Below, piece after piece: positions 24,057 to 37,744 of a DNA stretch of 64,000 bases; within the stretch, counting starts at the first letter, position 1, and every line of letters starts with the position of its first letter. The DNA is from Capillidium heterosporum (taxonomy: Eukaryota; Entomophthoromycota; Entomophthoromycetes; Entomophthorales; Capillidiaceae): positions 372,001-436,000 of the forward strand of contig WBMQ01000008.1 of assembly GCA_016630905.1 (NCBI GenBank), written 5' to 3'. Position numbers and translations under genes: made by a program. The notes under the pieces were generated by a model. That model had not been told where the DNA came from and did not search any database. It worked only from the letters and a program-made list of their open reading frames with translations.

Positions 24057-27000
24057 ATGCAATTCAACTCCAGAGTCAAGCTACGAATACTACCCCTAAT
24101 ACTAGGTCTAAGTAGTGTACTGTCGATCCCCGTCTTTCATACTGGTAACTTCCATTTTTCCAGTAATATAATTCTAACCTTATTTCTATACAACCAGTTA
24201 ACGACTTTGACCTTTTCGGCAACAAGTGTCCTCTACAACCTAACAGAGCTGCCAAATGTCAACCTGTATGCGTCCAAAGCCTAGACAGTTGTCCTACTCA
24301 ACTAAAACCCAACTGCAAACCTGGCGAAAGCTTCTGTGCCGACGGCTTGTGCCATACCAGCTGTAAGAATATCCTCAACGTATGTGCTTGTGGCGAAAAG
24401 AACTCAAACTATCTACCCTGCGCTACCGACTTTACGGTTTATATCGAACATTTCGATCCCGAAATTAAGGAGCAGCAGATCAAAAGCAAATGCAGTTCTG
24501 AATTGAAATTGGACTTGAAGGACTACGTCAACGGTAAATCGGACGAAAGGTACTGGGGCGTATGTCCAGTAGGTCCTCCCGCTAAATTCACTTACACCGA
24601 ACCGATGTGGATCAGCGTATTTACCATCATATGCCTGGAAGCCATCCTGCTAGGTCTGTGGACCCTATACAAGTTTATACGTGAGCGTGGTGTCGAACGC
24701 ATGATGGCTTCGGAACAAGCTACCCAACCGTTGTCTGAAAAATTGAAGGAGAAAGTCGATACTACCTCCCAGACTTCATCTGACAACACTTTCGGTAGAG
24801 AAACCTTCCAGATCAAAGGATTCCGCAACTCTTGGATTGGTACTCTGATCCTATACTCGGTAGGACTCATCTCGTTCGGTTGGATCGTCTATCTAGGTTT
24901 TATTACTGCCGACTACTATGGTGCTGTCACTGGTTTCGAGTACGGTATAGCCCACATGTCCTACGACCTAAGCTCTACCATGTTCATCGCCGTTTGGATC
25001 TCAGCCGTCTCTTGGTTCTTCATTTTGAATGTCTTCTTAGCTCGACTACGTAATTTCTTCAGGTTGGAGTGCCCACCTTTGCAAGCCAATTATATCCAAG
25101 TGGAGACTTTGAAGAACACAACTGTACTTTTGGACGACTCTAGTAAGCTGCTAAAGCTGGTACGTCACATTGAGGATAACTTGAGAAAAGGTTTGGGTTG
25201 GGATGTCCACGTAACTACTTCACCTCTACACAAATCTGAACAGGGTAGATACTACTTTAACTATCAGTGTACTCGATATGTCTACAATGACGAGCAGTTC
25301 CAACCCTTCGATTTCGAATTGGGTAATGACGGCCATAATCTGCTGAAGAACAAAGATGGCTTGACTACCAAAGAAGCTAAGCTGAGGTATGAACTCAAAG
25401 GTCCAAATTTCATTTCTGTTGTAGTACCCAACTTCGCGGTAGCTCTGGTTCAGGAGTTGACTTCCTTCTTCTACCTCTATCAGCTTTCCATTATGTGGTT
25501 GTTCTACTACCTGGCTTACTACCAAGTAGGTGTCGTAGATACGGCTGTCATCCTCATCTCAGCCATCATTAAGACTATCATTAGATTGAAGTCAGAACGT
25601 CGCATTAAGGAGATGGCTGAGCACAGATCTCAAGTAATGGTGCTTCGTGACGGTGAATGGTCCAATTTATCCAGTGACATGTTGGTTCCTGGTGATGTAA
25701 TTCAAGTTGAAAACGGTAGTGTTATGCCCTGTGATGGTGTAGTTTTAAGTGGCAACATTGTAGCTGATGAATCCTCATTGACTGGTGAGCCTCTCCCCAT
25801 CCGTAAGTTCCCCATAAAGGATGAATCGGCAAATTACGACCGACTAGGTACTCACAAGATCAACTCGTTGTTTGCAGGTACGACCATCACCCAAGCTCTA
25901 CCTATCGACGGACAGCTGGTAACCTGTTTAGTAAGCCAAACTTCAACTTCCACCGACAAGGGTCAGCTCGTCCATAAGATACTGTTCCCCAACCCCATCT
26001 CCTTCATCTTTGATGAGCAGCTTAAAGTTGTATTAGCTATCCTATGCGTGTGGGGCATCGTCCTATTCGCTTTGAGTCTGTGGTTGATGCAGAAAGGTGG
26101 TACCGCCTCCTGGTTCTATGGTATGTTCTGTCTCTCCCAAATCATCTCTCCACTACTTCCTGCCGCACTAGTAGTTGGTCAATCAGTAGCTGCCTCTCGA
26201 CTCCGTAGCAAGCAGATCTACTGTGTTGACCTACCTCGTATTATGATCGCTGGTAAAGTGCAGATCTTCTGCTTCGACAAGACGGGTACCCTTACCAAAG
26301 AAGGTTTGGAGTACTATGGTGCCCAGCCCTTCTTAAACGAAAATCACAAGGACTTTGTTGAAGATTACAACACTTTACCTGAGTTACTACAGTTAGGAAT
26401 CGCCTCCTGCCATGCTGTTACTAAAGTTGAGGAACGCTTAATTGGCAACCCAGTAGATATTGAGATGTTCTCAGCTACAAAGTGGAATCTGCACGACAAG
26501 CCGGAGGGTGCCTACGTCGACAGTTTATCTTCCAATCACGACAAGAGCAGACAAGCCCACGTCGTCAAAAGGTTCGAATTTGTCCACGCTAGAGCTTCCA
26601 TGTCGGTAGCCGTTTTGGATGCCACTACCAACCATATTCACATTTTCGTCAAAGGGTCCTTTGAAAAGCTCAAATCGTTAGCTAACCCCAACTCCATCCC
26701 GGTAAATTACGACAAGGCCACCTCCGACCTGGCTCGTCAAGGGTGCTATGTATTAGCTATGGCGCACCGTGACCTAGGTCCCATTGATCCCGCAAAAGTT
26801 CGAAGTATGACTCGTGAGCAACTGGAAGAGGATATCGATATGGTAGGCTTAGTCGTATTCAAAAACAAGTTGAAGGAGGATACTAGGGATGCCATCTTGG
26901 AACTCAAAGGAGGTGATACTAGAACCGTCATGATCACCGGTGATACTGCTTTAACTGGTATCTATATCGCCAACGCTTGTGGTATGTCCCAACCAGGAAC

Positions 27001-28243
27001 AAGAGTCTACCTCGCCGATTTGATCAACCACCAAGTGCAGTGGATCGATGCCGATGACTCCAGCTCCACCCAACTCATCGATACCGCAACTTTAAGCCAG
27101 AAGTTGAAGGAGGATTCCACCAGAACTATTGAACTTGCAGTCACCGGTAAAGCCTTCCAAGCTTTATGTAACTCTGACGAGATGCGCCCACTCTTAGATC
27201 GAACTCGCGTATTTGCTCGGATGACACCTCAGGATAAAGTAGACTGCGTGCAGCTCCATATGGAACGCGGCATCACTGCTATGTGTGGTGATGGTGGCAA
27301 CGACTGCGGTGCCTTACGTGCGGCTCACGTAGGTCTAGCCCTCTCCGAAGCCGAAGCCAGTATTGTATCCCCCTTCTCGTCCAATAACCGTACCATCAAA
27401 TCCTGCGTCGAACTCCTAAGACAAGGTCGTGCTGCTTTAGCAACTTCGTTCGCTGGCTACAAGTACCTTATTATGTACGGTGAGATTATGGCCAGCTTGA
27501 AGATTGTCAGTTTCTATTTCTCGTTGCAGATGTCAGCTCAGAATTGGATCGTCATCGATGCTTTCATCACCGTCTTCATGGCCTTTGCAGTCTCCCAAAG
27601 TAAAGCTGAAGAAAGGCTGCACCCCTGTAGACCTACAGCTCGAATTTTGGGTACCGAAACCTTGGTATCTACTTTAGGTCAGATCGCCATCAACTTTAGT
27701 TTCGTAGCTGGGGCTTACGGGTTGCTTTATAGACAACAATTCTTCAAGTGCCACGAGTTCGATGCCTCCACCGTAGATATCACCAAGTGGTTCTTGCTAG
27801 GTGACAACTTCGAGGCCGCTACGTTGACCTTTGTCACCTTGTATCAATTCGTTAACGCAGCTGCCATCTACAACTTTGGCTACAAGTACCGTCAAGCTTG
27901 GTTCAAGAATTACGTACTAGTTGCTCTGTACACCGGCTTTTTGATCTTCATTTCTTACCTACTGCTAGCTGATCCCAATTGGTTAGGTTGCCAATTACGT
28001 TTGAACTGTGGCGACCCTGACATCTTGGAGAAAGAATACAATTTCAAACCCAATTTTGATATCAATCCATACAATATCTTGGCCGGTCACAACATCTTCC
28101 CCCATGACTTTAGGTACAAATTGTTTGGATACTGTATTGCCAATATTGTGGTAGGGTTGCTGTGGGAGAAGTTGGTGGTGCTGGGACCACTAAGATCTTA
28201 CTTCGTTAAGAAAAATACTAACGTCGGTTCGATGCCCCTTTAA
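24057..28243 (+). CDS. P5B-type P-type ATPase with cysteine-rich N-terminus
   Basis: Two exons, 24057-24144 and 24198-28243, joined across a 53-nt intron with a CTAAC branch site; 1377 aa. Residues 1-24 look like a signal peptide. Residues 40 to about 152 hold 13 cysteines, before the first clear membrane helix (about 167-188). The catalytic core is complete: actuator TGE (558-560), phosphorylation motif DKTGTLT with Asp723, GDTALTG hinge-domain motif, GDGGND (1061-1066), and a typical set of membrane helices at the C-terminus. P5B pumps (yeast Ypk9, human ATP13A2) sit in vacuole or lysosome membranes, and the studied ones move polyamines; substrate here is inferred. Two family-conserved sites differ: TGES is TGEP, and the M4 motif PPxLP reads SPLLP (680-684). 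The start was chosen because the first exon and intron restore a signal peptide in frame. Confidence 0.88.
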
Positions 28244-28246
28244 ATT

Positions 28247-28926
28247 TATATGGAGGCTTAAATTTGGTAGACTAAGTTATAATTTATAATGAAAAATAAA
28301 CTTGATTTTTTATATGGTGTACAAACTTTAATCACATTTCTTTACCTACCTTTCAGCTTTAGCATACGAATATGAGATCAATAGCTTAATTCGAGCTGTT
28401 GCTATTCTCTATTCCAGTACTAAAAATATAAAGCTCTGGCATAATAGCCACTATACTTCATTTGGAAAGCGTCACTTATCAAAAAGTGGTTTGTAGTTTG
28501 ATATGGGTGATACATCAAGTAGTTTCAATTGGACTTGGGTTTAGTTTAAATAGTGGGTTAATTTGATGCAAGTATCGCCTCTACAACAAACTGCAAAGTA
28601 CCAGTTCAAAGATGCTATTCCTTTTCAACACCACTTTTATTGAAGCTGCAATACTCCATAAATGTTTCGATTTCTTGTAAAATATCGATCCATATTTGTA
28701 TGAATAGTGGCTAGGGATATATCTTGTAGATAAATTAAACATTTACAAAACTAAATGTTACCTTGATGAGCTATAGCTATATTTATTGTTAAAATTTACA
28801 AATTAATATATCTTAAGCTATTTTGAACAGAATACTGCCTACAATAATACATAGCCCTTTTAAATGACATATATACATTAAAAACTGAGGCCAATAAAGA
28901 ATTAAAATTGTTTACTATATATACTT
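28247..28926. other. intergenic between convergent genes
   Basis: Short AT-rich gap separating the convergent ATPase and PFF1 genes. No feature seen. Confidence 0.6.
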
Positions 28927-31642
28927 TCAAATGTCCAAACTAACACTTTGCAAGACCTGCAGTATGGAATCTGAGTTTCGTACCGATAGCCAATCAGGGA
29001 TTCCATTAGCCTTGTACGCATCATAAACGTTTTTGAATGTTGGTATATTATCCTCGTAGTCGTTGTACAATGACTGTATGTCGAATTGAAGTTTTCCACC
29101 TACATTGGCTTTTTCCAAAGTTGGGATGAAGAGCTGTAAAATAGTGGTTGCATTGCGATTACGTTGCAAAAAAGTGATGTAGAAGTTGGCATTTGGATTG
29201 AAGGTTACGTTAGTTAGAGGGTAGAACGGTAGCTTCGAATCAGCTACGATGGCCGAAGAGTTGATAGCTAAACTACTGAAAGGTGGTTTAAACAACAACC
29301 GGAAGGCCTTACTCTTGTAGGTTTGGATTTCCAAGGTGAGCAGAGTACCTTCGGCTGATTCAACTTTGCTTTTGATTTCCAATTTGGACAGCTGATTGAG
29401 AGGTCTATCGAACTTTGGTGGTAGAGCCTTGAACTTGATGATACCATCCCCAGTCTCATAATTGGTACCATTGTTTTCAGATACTAATGGGTTGAAGATC
29501 TCGGCAATTTCCTTCAAATAGTCGGTTCCATATATATTTACCTGAGAGGTTTGATTGTTAGTGAAGTAGAGCTGGGTGAAGGAGGCACCAATCGTTGTTT
29601 GGTTGTTGAGAGGCGATATAAAGAGGCAGCACAGTAGCAGAACGATCGTTAATACAGATGTCACTATCGAGCTAAACTTGTAGTACTTTGTGCCTAAGGG
29701 TAGGAAAGGAATTATAGGTAACATCGAAGTGAAGGCGAATAGGGATATTAACATGTATGGGATGACCGACCCTCTAGATTCCAACACAGTTTCAGTGAAT
29801 CCTCTTATGGCTAAATTTATAATATCCCCGAGGACAAGTAGTGGAACCAAAATAAGGACGATATTGAATGAAACGATTGCATACAGTCGCCACTTGGGAG
29901 TAATTGACGCGATCTCCAAGAACTTCGGATAAGGGACTACAGTTAAAGTTAGTAGCCTTACCAAAAGCGGAATCATAAACCATAAGATGTAATAAATTGC
30001 ACCAAATCCAAAACTTGAAACGATAACCACTACTAGCACGATTTCGAACCATAGGAGACCGTTGGCATAGTTTATGTTATAGAACCTTTCAATGGGGTCT
30101 ACTTGTAGCTTATGGCGATTACTCTGGATGTAGTGATATACCAGATCCATGAAGAAGTACAGTGTGAGGGATAGCAAAGCTGTGAATGCAAATACCAGGT
30201 AAGGTAGGCGCATTAGTATGAGAGGATTAACTTTGGCAATCAAAGCCATAAACCCAAATATTAAAACTAGAGTGACAATACTGTACAAGTCCAGGAATAG
30301 GAGATACTTGAACATGGTCTTTAAGTTCGTTCTGATTGAAAATTTTCTAGCGACTGCTTTAAACTTCCTGGTGAAGATCACGGATAGGACAATTACGACG
30401 CAAATGAAAAATAGCGCAATGGCGGATAGGATGTAGTTTACCAAGAAGGGATAATTGAACGCCGTATTTCCCAATAAGTCGTAGTAGATGCCCGGGCTCT
30501 CCCGCTTTAAAGCTTTACCGAAATTGGGATCGACGAGCAACTGTTCGACCATGGTTTGGACTTGAAATGCCATATGTTGGATGCTAGATAGTGGGACACG
30601 TTGTAGGTCATCCTCAAGCGTATGGTACCGTGACCTTTTTTCGTAAAAAGCGACATCAGCACCTGGTCTATTGAAACTGTTGAAGACACTATAGTCAGTT
30701 ATACTGTTGAGCAAGCGTAAGTTAAACAGATCGTTTCCGAAGACCGATGCATGGGGGTTCTTGATAAACTGAAGTAGCTTAGTAAGCAACCTGTCGTTGG
30801 ACTGGAAGAATATAGATCTGCCGCCTGAACCAGCCCCCTCCATATTCACGAAAGCTTTTACTTTTTGGAACCAAGGGTGTCTTACGAAGGCATTAGAACC
30901 CTGTAGCCCAAGTTCCTCGGGAAGCGTTGAAGAGGAGGATGACGTCGTGGTCTAGCTGACGTAGTGAAAGCATGCGGAGGAGTTCTAACATGACTGAAGT
31001 TGCAATCCCATCGTCAGTGGCACCGTGGCTTATAGCTACCGAATCATAATGGGAAACTACCAATATCGCGTCATCCGATTTTCCTTTAATCTTGACAGCG
31101 ATGTTACCATCTTCAACCAGAAATCCGTAGCTAAAGTTGAAGCTAAAAGTAAATTTGTAATCCAACGAGTTCCTCGTGAACGTCGCGTTGGATACGTCGA
31201 TTTCCAATTTATCGTTTAAGTTGGACTTTATCAAATTGCAGTAGTCCAAAATATAACTTTGTACAACTTCAAAGTACTTGGAGTTAAACTGATGGGGATA
31301 TCGAGTGATGAAGTCTAAGTGCTGATGAGCTGTTTCAACTTGAAATTCGTCGAGTTTGGATACGCTTCGAAAAGGTGGTAAGTTTATAGCTGATAGTGGG
31401 GTTTCAGCGGGGATATTGGCATAGATGGAAGGCTTCACATCGTTAGGAAGTTGGGCCGCAAAATAAGCTACCACGATGCTGATAATGTATACTATTACTA
31501 TAAGGAAGTAAGTCAAAGAAACGTTTACCCAGCTCAACTTTAATGGAGTTTGGTTTTTAGTTTGGATGACTTCGATATCGTACTCATTCTCAATCTGAGG
31601 GGATTGACTCATGTCGCTTTCTGAAATTAAATGCTGTGACAT
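28927..31642 (-). CDS. PFF1: Pff1-like vacuolar membrane M28 protease, one frameshift
   Basis: ATG at 31642, about 905 aa if read through one frame change near 30922. The first part has one membrane helix and the start of the M28 peptidase domain, with the first zinc ligands in HYDSVAISHGATDDG. After the frame change the reading resumes at PEELGLQG (catalytic and zinc Glu), then MEGAGSGG and RYHTLEDDL (zinc His). About eight further membrane helices and a lumenal C-terminal domain end at 28927. This matches the nine-helix Pff1 family in length and order. The frameshift is one extra T in the codon before PEELG; the paralogue at 47.37 kb is in frame there. Everything else looks intact, so the gene is either newly broken or carries one sequence error. 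It follows an alkaline phosphatase gene on the same strand. Confidence 0.85.
30134..30303 (-). repeat. 170-bp tract identical to 47989-48158
   Basis: Inside PFF1. The tract is 100% identical, by eye, to the decayed paralogue in inverted orientation, while the sequence on either side is only about 80% identical. Probable gene-conversion tract. Confidence 0.85.
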
Positions 31643-32068
31643 ACTCAACAAACTCCTTCCACTTCGCTTATATACTGGGTAGTTGGTATTGGTTATTGAG
31701 TCACGAGATATCGACAGTATCAAGAAGTAGTTGGGGCCAGAAGCTTTGGGCTAGTTATCGTGTAAATAGCTTTAGTTTGGTCTAATCGAGTTGATGGGAA
31801 CATCCTATGCACTGATCTTGAAATCTCGCTTAAAAGAAACTACTTTTTGGACAAATTCATTCAAAAGGCTAGTCAGGAAATTTAGAGTTGTTTTCACTTT
31901 ACAACTCTTGGAAACAAAGGAAAAAATCCGAAATATATGGAAACTGATCATTTGAATACAAAGAGTAAGGAGTTGAAGGATTTGATTAAATACTTTTATT
32001 CAGTTTGGCTAAGCCATTAGTTGTTAATGTCCAAAAATCGAAGTTTTCTATAGAGAAATAGGTCCTAA

Positions 32069-34110
32069 CTAGTAGTAAGACTTACGGGTCTTTCTACACT
32101 TCTGGCAGAACTTAGGATCGATATCACCTAAGGCCAAAGCCTCAGCAAAGTTGAAGTAGACCTCGGTAGAATCCATTACCTTACCAAACAGATGAGAACC
32201 AGGTCCGAAGGCGAAGACACCTACGTCAGTCATAGCATGAACAGCAGATTCGGCATCGATGGGCAAATTTCCGTTGTAGTGGATACCCTTCTTGCCGAAG
32301 TTCTCGTTGGCGATGACGATGGGGTACTTGTGCGATTTATCGTGGACATCGGGAATAGCGGCTACACGGGAGGTAGTCAAGTTCATCTGGTAGTTCTCGA
32401 TAATATCGGGGTGGTTGTTGGTGGCAGCTGCTAATACGGTGCGTACATTAAGTTCATCAGGGTAACCATCACCGTCGTTGTCGACGTAGTCAGGCCATCC
32501 AGCATTCTCGTAGGCACCGATGGCCTTGCGCTTCTCTTGGTTGTGCTTGGATTCGGGGGCATTGTTCAAGATCTCGGTAGTCGACGGAGCCATAGACATC
32601 AAATCCGTGGCCAGTGATCGGCTGTGATGACGATTAAAGTGCTGGGGTCATTCTTACGGACCCATTCAATGGCGGCTTTGATGGCATTGTCAAATTCGAT
32701 AATCTCAACTAGAGAGCGATGATAATCCATGGCATGCATCATCTTGTCAGGGGATGCAGCTTCGATCATGGCAAAGAAACCAGCATCACCACCACGCTTC
32801 TTGAGCAGATCCAAGGTGATCTTGGTCATGTCGACTAAGCCGGGTTGGTCCAAAGCATCTTTGTTATCGCCAACTGGAGAAGCCTTGTTTCCTTTCAAGT
32901 TCTCCTGCTTCATGTGTCTGTCGACAAAGACGTTCATGTTGCCTTTGTGGAAGACACCAAGTAAAGGCTGGTCACCATTGAACTCCTTGAGCTGCTTGCC
33001 GGTAGTGACAACCTTGTAGCCGAACTCCTTTTCGAATTTCTGGTAGTAATCCTGACCCTTGTAAGATTTACCACCAGTCTTGTTGTGGAAGTAGGCACCA
33101 CCACCACCGAGATAGACATCGGCAATTACGGGAATAGGTAGCGATTCTTAGGCACCGTAAAGGAGCTGATCCAAGATCTCGGGCTTGTCATCACGACGTC
33201 TGGTATGGGCGAATACAGCAGCTGGGGTGGCGTCCTGGACTTCAGCAGTAGTTACAATACCAATAGCCATTTTACCACCACGCTCCTTTGAACGACGACG
33301 TGCTAGCTCGGCAAGTAGTTCTTGCTTGGGATCGTCAAAGGTGTTGGAGTTGGAATCGGGGTAGACACCCAAAGCGTTAACAGCAGTCTTGTGACCAGTA
33401 TGGTAGGCAGAAGCAGAGTTAGCAGAGTCAGTCATCATGGAGTCCAAAGAATGGGTCAAGATATGACCGATATGATCGGCGTTATCCAATTCGAACTTCT
33501 TGTTGAATTTACCATTACGGTGCTTGCGAGACATGAGACGAGCAGCAGTGATCATGTTGATGGTGGTACCGTCCGAGATGAAAAAGATGGCGTTACGGGC
33601 CAATCTTTTGCATGAAGCAGCACGCACAATCCATTCGACTTTGTGTTCCTTACCATTGTTGTAGTGAGCAGTGGCGATATAGCTACCGGGTTCGGTGAAG
33701 TGGACGTTACGCCAGATCTTGGAAGCGACGTCGACCTTCTTGAGGACGGACTTGTCACCGTCTAGGTTCTTATAGTAGTCGCTGGCGTCCTTGGTGTAAT
33801 CGAACTGCCAACGTTCCAACTCGGGGGATTTGTTTGTAGGCTCGAAGAATTCGCTGATCTTGATAGGAAGACCTTCCTTGCCGTCATTACCGATCTTGGC
33901 TACAGTAATCGAGAATTCACCGTTGGCTTTGACACCCTTTGTCTCCTCGTGGATCTCCAGACGTACATCGAATTTGGCACCGGTCAAGAATTCGGCACCA
34001 TCAACTGGGAAAAGACAGGCGTCACCGGGGCAGGCTGAAAATTTGATTCTCTGGATGGCGTTGATCCCATTCAAGGCCAAGGGTAAAATAAAGAAAGTTG
34101 AGAACTTCAT
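32069..34110 (-). pseudogene. alkaline phosphatase, left copy, broken
   Basis: Start ATG at 34110 (the ORF extends further, but MKFS aligns with the start of the other copy). It has a signal peptide, a family-specific N-terminal domain and an alkaline-phosphatase domain: FFISDGT (metal Asp), TDSANSA with the nucleophile Ser, VITADH and GPGSH with metal His. Three lesions relative to the copy at 37745: a TAA stop at 33148-33150 inside a small rearranged stretch, an extra T at 32613 and an extra T at 32579. The last two are 34 nt apart and do not restore the frame. As written it is inactive. It lacks about 17 residues present in the right copy (near residue 115). It lies 427 nt upstream of PFF1 on the same strand. 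Confidence 0.85.
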
Positions 34111-34174
34111 TCTGTTCACTAGTCGAAATTTATAAAACAGGTGAAGTGTAGTTAATAACTTTTGGATGTTCAGG

Positions 34175-34182
34175 CTTTTATA
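34175..34182 (-). promoter_or_regulatory. TATA box of the left alkaline phosphatase
   Basis: TATAAAAG on the minus strand, 65 nt before the ATG at 34110. Confidence 0.5.
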
Positions 34183-34189
34183 CCTCAAA

Positions 34190-37100
34190 TTTTTGCTAGT
34201 AGTTAACTTGGATTAAATTAACTTCTTCCGTCGACTATTTTATCAATTGCAAGGAATAATGGAACCTAGGATGCACTATATCGTCAAAGCTAAATCGGTG
34301 TCACAAGATCTGCTTATATTCCATGTATAACTCTATCGAATTTCTAATTCGGTACACCTTGAACCACTTCTTTATGGCAGGTCACCAAGTCCAAGTTAAT
34401 TTGCATGATTCTCACCTTTTACGCTGAAATTTAGCAATATAGTTACAAAAATTGAATGTTTTATAATTAAAATCCCAATATAATTGTCTTAATGCGTCAA
34501 TACTAACATAATAAATGTAAATTTTAATGTAAAACAAGGACATAGTGGTACTGGTACATCGGAAAGGATGGGAATTAAAATTTTGCATCTTCCCTTCAAA
34601 AACTACAGTGTATTACTTAATCGGATTGTAGTTTTAGCAAGTAAATGGTTTATACTATATCCGATCCTTTTATATACTCTCATTATTAATTCCTTCCTTG
34701 AAGAAATCGGATCAAATAGGGGGATGGAGGTGGTATTAAACAGCTATTCCAAGGTCAAGATGACATTTAATTAACCTGAAGCTGTAAAACAACCTACATT
34801 CCCATTAATACCCTCAAGTCTATTTCAAGTAGATATACTGGATCTGAAGCTTATTCAACTATAACGCTGTACCGTCCTTGTCATTATAAAGCATATTTAG
34901 CTTAGCCTTTATGATTAAAGCAATCAAAGCCTTATACATCACCTTCTAACACATCATCACTTAGACTTGGGTTGATACTATTACGATGTAAACTTTATAT
35001 AGACTTTCAATTTTGAGTGTAGTGAAAGCAGCAGCATGTTAATCACACTTTCATTTGGTGGGCACCAATAAAGCGATATCAGTATGTACTTTACAAAGCA
35101 ATATTGCCAAGTCTAACGAGTTATAGACAGTAGTCTTCTAAATATACTACTTTAAGATTTTGATATTCTATAGAATCTATTTGATACCCAACAAGACTAT
35201 TAAAAATTCTCAAAGTATACTAAATAGTTCCCTTCAGCGAATACTATCTATATATCGAGCTACTATTAAGCCTTTGTTGCTATACATATATATATAGTTA
35301 TTTGTAATGAACATTCAATTCAACTATTCAACGAAATTTCCATCAATCTGTCACGTTGAATATTTGACAGCAACAAAGTATTCCACCCCACAGATTTGTA
35401 CTTTCCTTTTACAATAGAAAGTACCAATGAGTTTAGCTAACCATTCCCTGCAACAACTAGCCTAAGTAAGACTACCTGATCTTTTAAAATAAGTCCCGTG
35501 GTAGGTAGATGAAACCTTGCCAATGGTTCAGGCTGGCAAACCTATACCCTACATCTTCCTTACCACTAAAATCGAATGGACGAAGTTGGTTACCTTTGCA
35601 TGAACGACTTTAGATTATTCAAAAAACTTGATGGCTTTTCCTTGTCAACAATGGACAGGTTTGAAACTAATCTATAAATAGGTATATCCCTACGCCCAAC
35701 TAATTTCCATACGGTCACGTTTCGATAACCTCTAAATTGAGCTTAAATTATACGGCGAGGGAACTCGTCAAAATACTTTTCATTGGGAATTTTTGATAGC
35801 GCGACGAAAAATACTTCCGTCAAGTTGGACCTGTGACCTACTTCGGTGTACATCTGATAGAATGCTGATACGATTCAGCTTACCCCTTAAAACTTGAAGA
35901 TGAATGGCGATAGATGCTGTTCCATAGTTTCCAAAGAGAATCCATATGGACTTTAAAGACCACCAACATTCTTTAGAAAATTTGACTTGAGAGTTCGTTT
36001 TCGTATCTTCTATTCAAAGAAATCTACAAGTTGTAAATCATTCTAATTCTTTAGTGTAGCTAAATTATTCATCAGCCCTAGTACAAGAATGTTACCTCAA
36101 CCAGATATACTAAACTAACATCGAGGACCGTTGGAGCTGGTCCATGAGATTGAATTCAATTGTTGTATATCTATCAAAGCTTTATCTACTACATGCACTA
36201 TAAAGCTCTGTAAATAAGTATATACTCAAGTACTATTTATATTTTGATATCCAGACTCCAAACCTACTAACTGGCTATATCGTAGTCACCGTTAGACAAA
36301 GTTCAAGAGGTTGATGAGCAGCCTTATCTCTACTAAAATTTAGCTTTTGATGGACTGTCAAACATTGACGATCTTAATAGGCTTAGTGACCTTCTATAGC
36401 ATGTAGACCTATGCTCTTTCAATCACTTTGCTTTGTAGCAAAGATTTAGGTATGATATGCACTGAAACTAATTGTTAATTAGAAAGTATGCTTTTGTTCT
36501 GGTAAAAGTGCTCATTATGCACACTATTCTAATTAATAAAAATATATTTTTACCAAAACAAACAATAATTGATAGGATTAATTACTTTAGGAGCTGACGA
36601 CTAAAGGTCTATAAGCCTTAATCACACATCGAAGCTTCATCGTAATAAAACGGAATGTAGATAGGTGAAATAAATATATCCAAGGTATTCCATGTTAAAA
36701 ATAATCAGCAATAAAAGTTTGTTTTGAAAACGATACCAAAGTAACACTAGCATTAGCACCGACTTGTATCTGCAACCATTACTATTGTTTCAAATTATTA
36801 CACCTTAATCCCAACTTTTGTCGTATCCTACGAAAAATACCTAAATATATATTCTATATTTGTTTCAGTTCAAGTTTCTACTATATTGATCAGTAGTTCT
36901 ATAGGCAACTGTTAGAAATAGCAATGCCTACCCAAGTATTAAAAATAGCTTTGTGGTATGGGGTTTATGGATACTGGGCTGCATCCAGTAAAGTTGTGGG
37001 ATAACGTTTTAAATTGATCCTCATAGACTTCAACATCAAATTTAGTAAAATAGTAATGAGCTACTCTCAAAGCAGTAATATTTGGCCAGGTACCTCAGCC

Positions 37101-37660
37101 ATTTGGGAAAAGACAGTTTGATTTAGTTCTGATTGTGCAAAGTTTTTTATATGTATATAAGAGCGACCTTTGGATAAGCTTACAGAAATATTTAAAGATA
37201 GTTTTACCCACAGTCAAGATATACTACAAAATATCTATATCAGTACTAGCTTTTAATCTTTAGTTTTTAGACCTATAATAGTTAGCGGGGATGTGTATAG
37301 TTTTGCAAACCATTTCGATTTAGAGGTGCTTTTCAAAAGAATTGGCAAGGTGATAAACCAATTTAAAGTTGGGTTTCGGATCAAATGTACTAAATCTTTA
37401 CACTATTCCCAACGTATTAGATGGCGGTAACATCACATATGGCTCTTAATCCACAAGTTTATTTGACATAGTAGTCGATATATCAGAGCTAAAGGGAATC
37501 GTCACCGTTATAATTTCCACCCCAGAACTTTCAGTCCTTCAATCAATAAGTATGACTAAAAGGGAGGGGCCTAGGCACCATAGTTTATTTTATCCAATAA
37601 AGCAGTTATGGAAGGAAGTTAATTTAATGGAAAATTTAAACACTAGCGAAAAAAGTTCAA
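34190..37660. other. gene desert at the axis of the ALP-PFF1 duplication
   Basis: About 3.5 kb between the two divergently transcribed phosphatase genes. AT-rich, without credible ORFs. I could not see the two halves matching each other, so any ancestral palindrome arms here have decayed. Confidence 0.55.
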
Positions 37661-37666
37661 AGTAGG

Positions 37667-37674
37667 TATATAAA
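37667..37674 (+). promoter_or_regulatory. TATA box of the right alkaline phosphatase
   Basis: TATATAAA, 71 nt before the ATG at 37745. The surrounding promoter sequence differs from that of the left copy. Confidence 0.55.
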
Positions 37675-37744
37675 GTGGGGAAATGTACAAAGTTTTTCTT
37701 GTTACACTTCATACTTTGTCTAAACTTTCGACGTGTTGAACGCT

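Noticed and set aside
30893-30960. Intron instead of a frameshift in left PFF1
   Set aside because: No GT-AG pair at this place keeps the conserved PEELG, and the shift is exactly one base.
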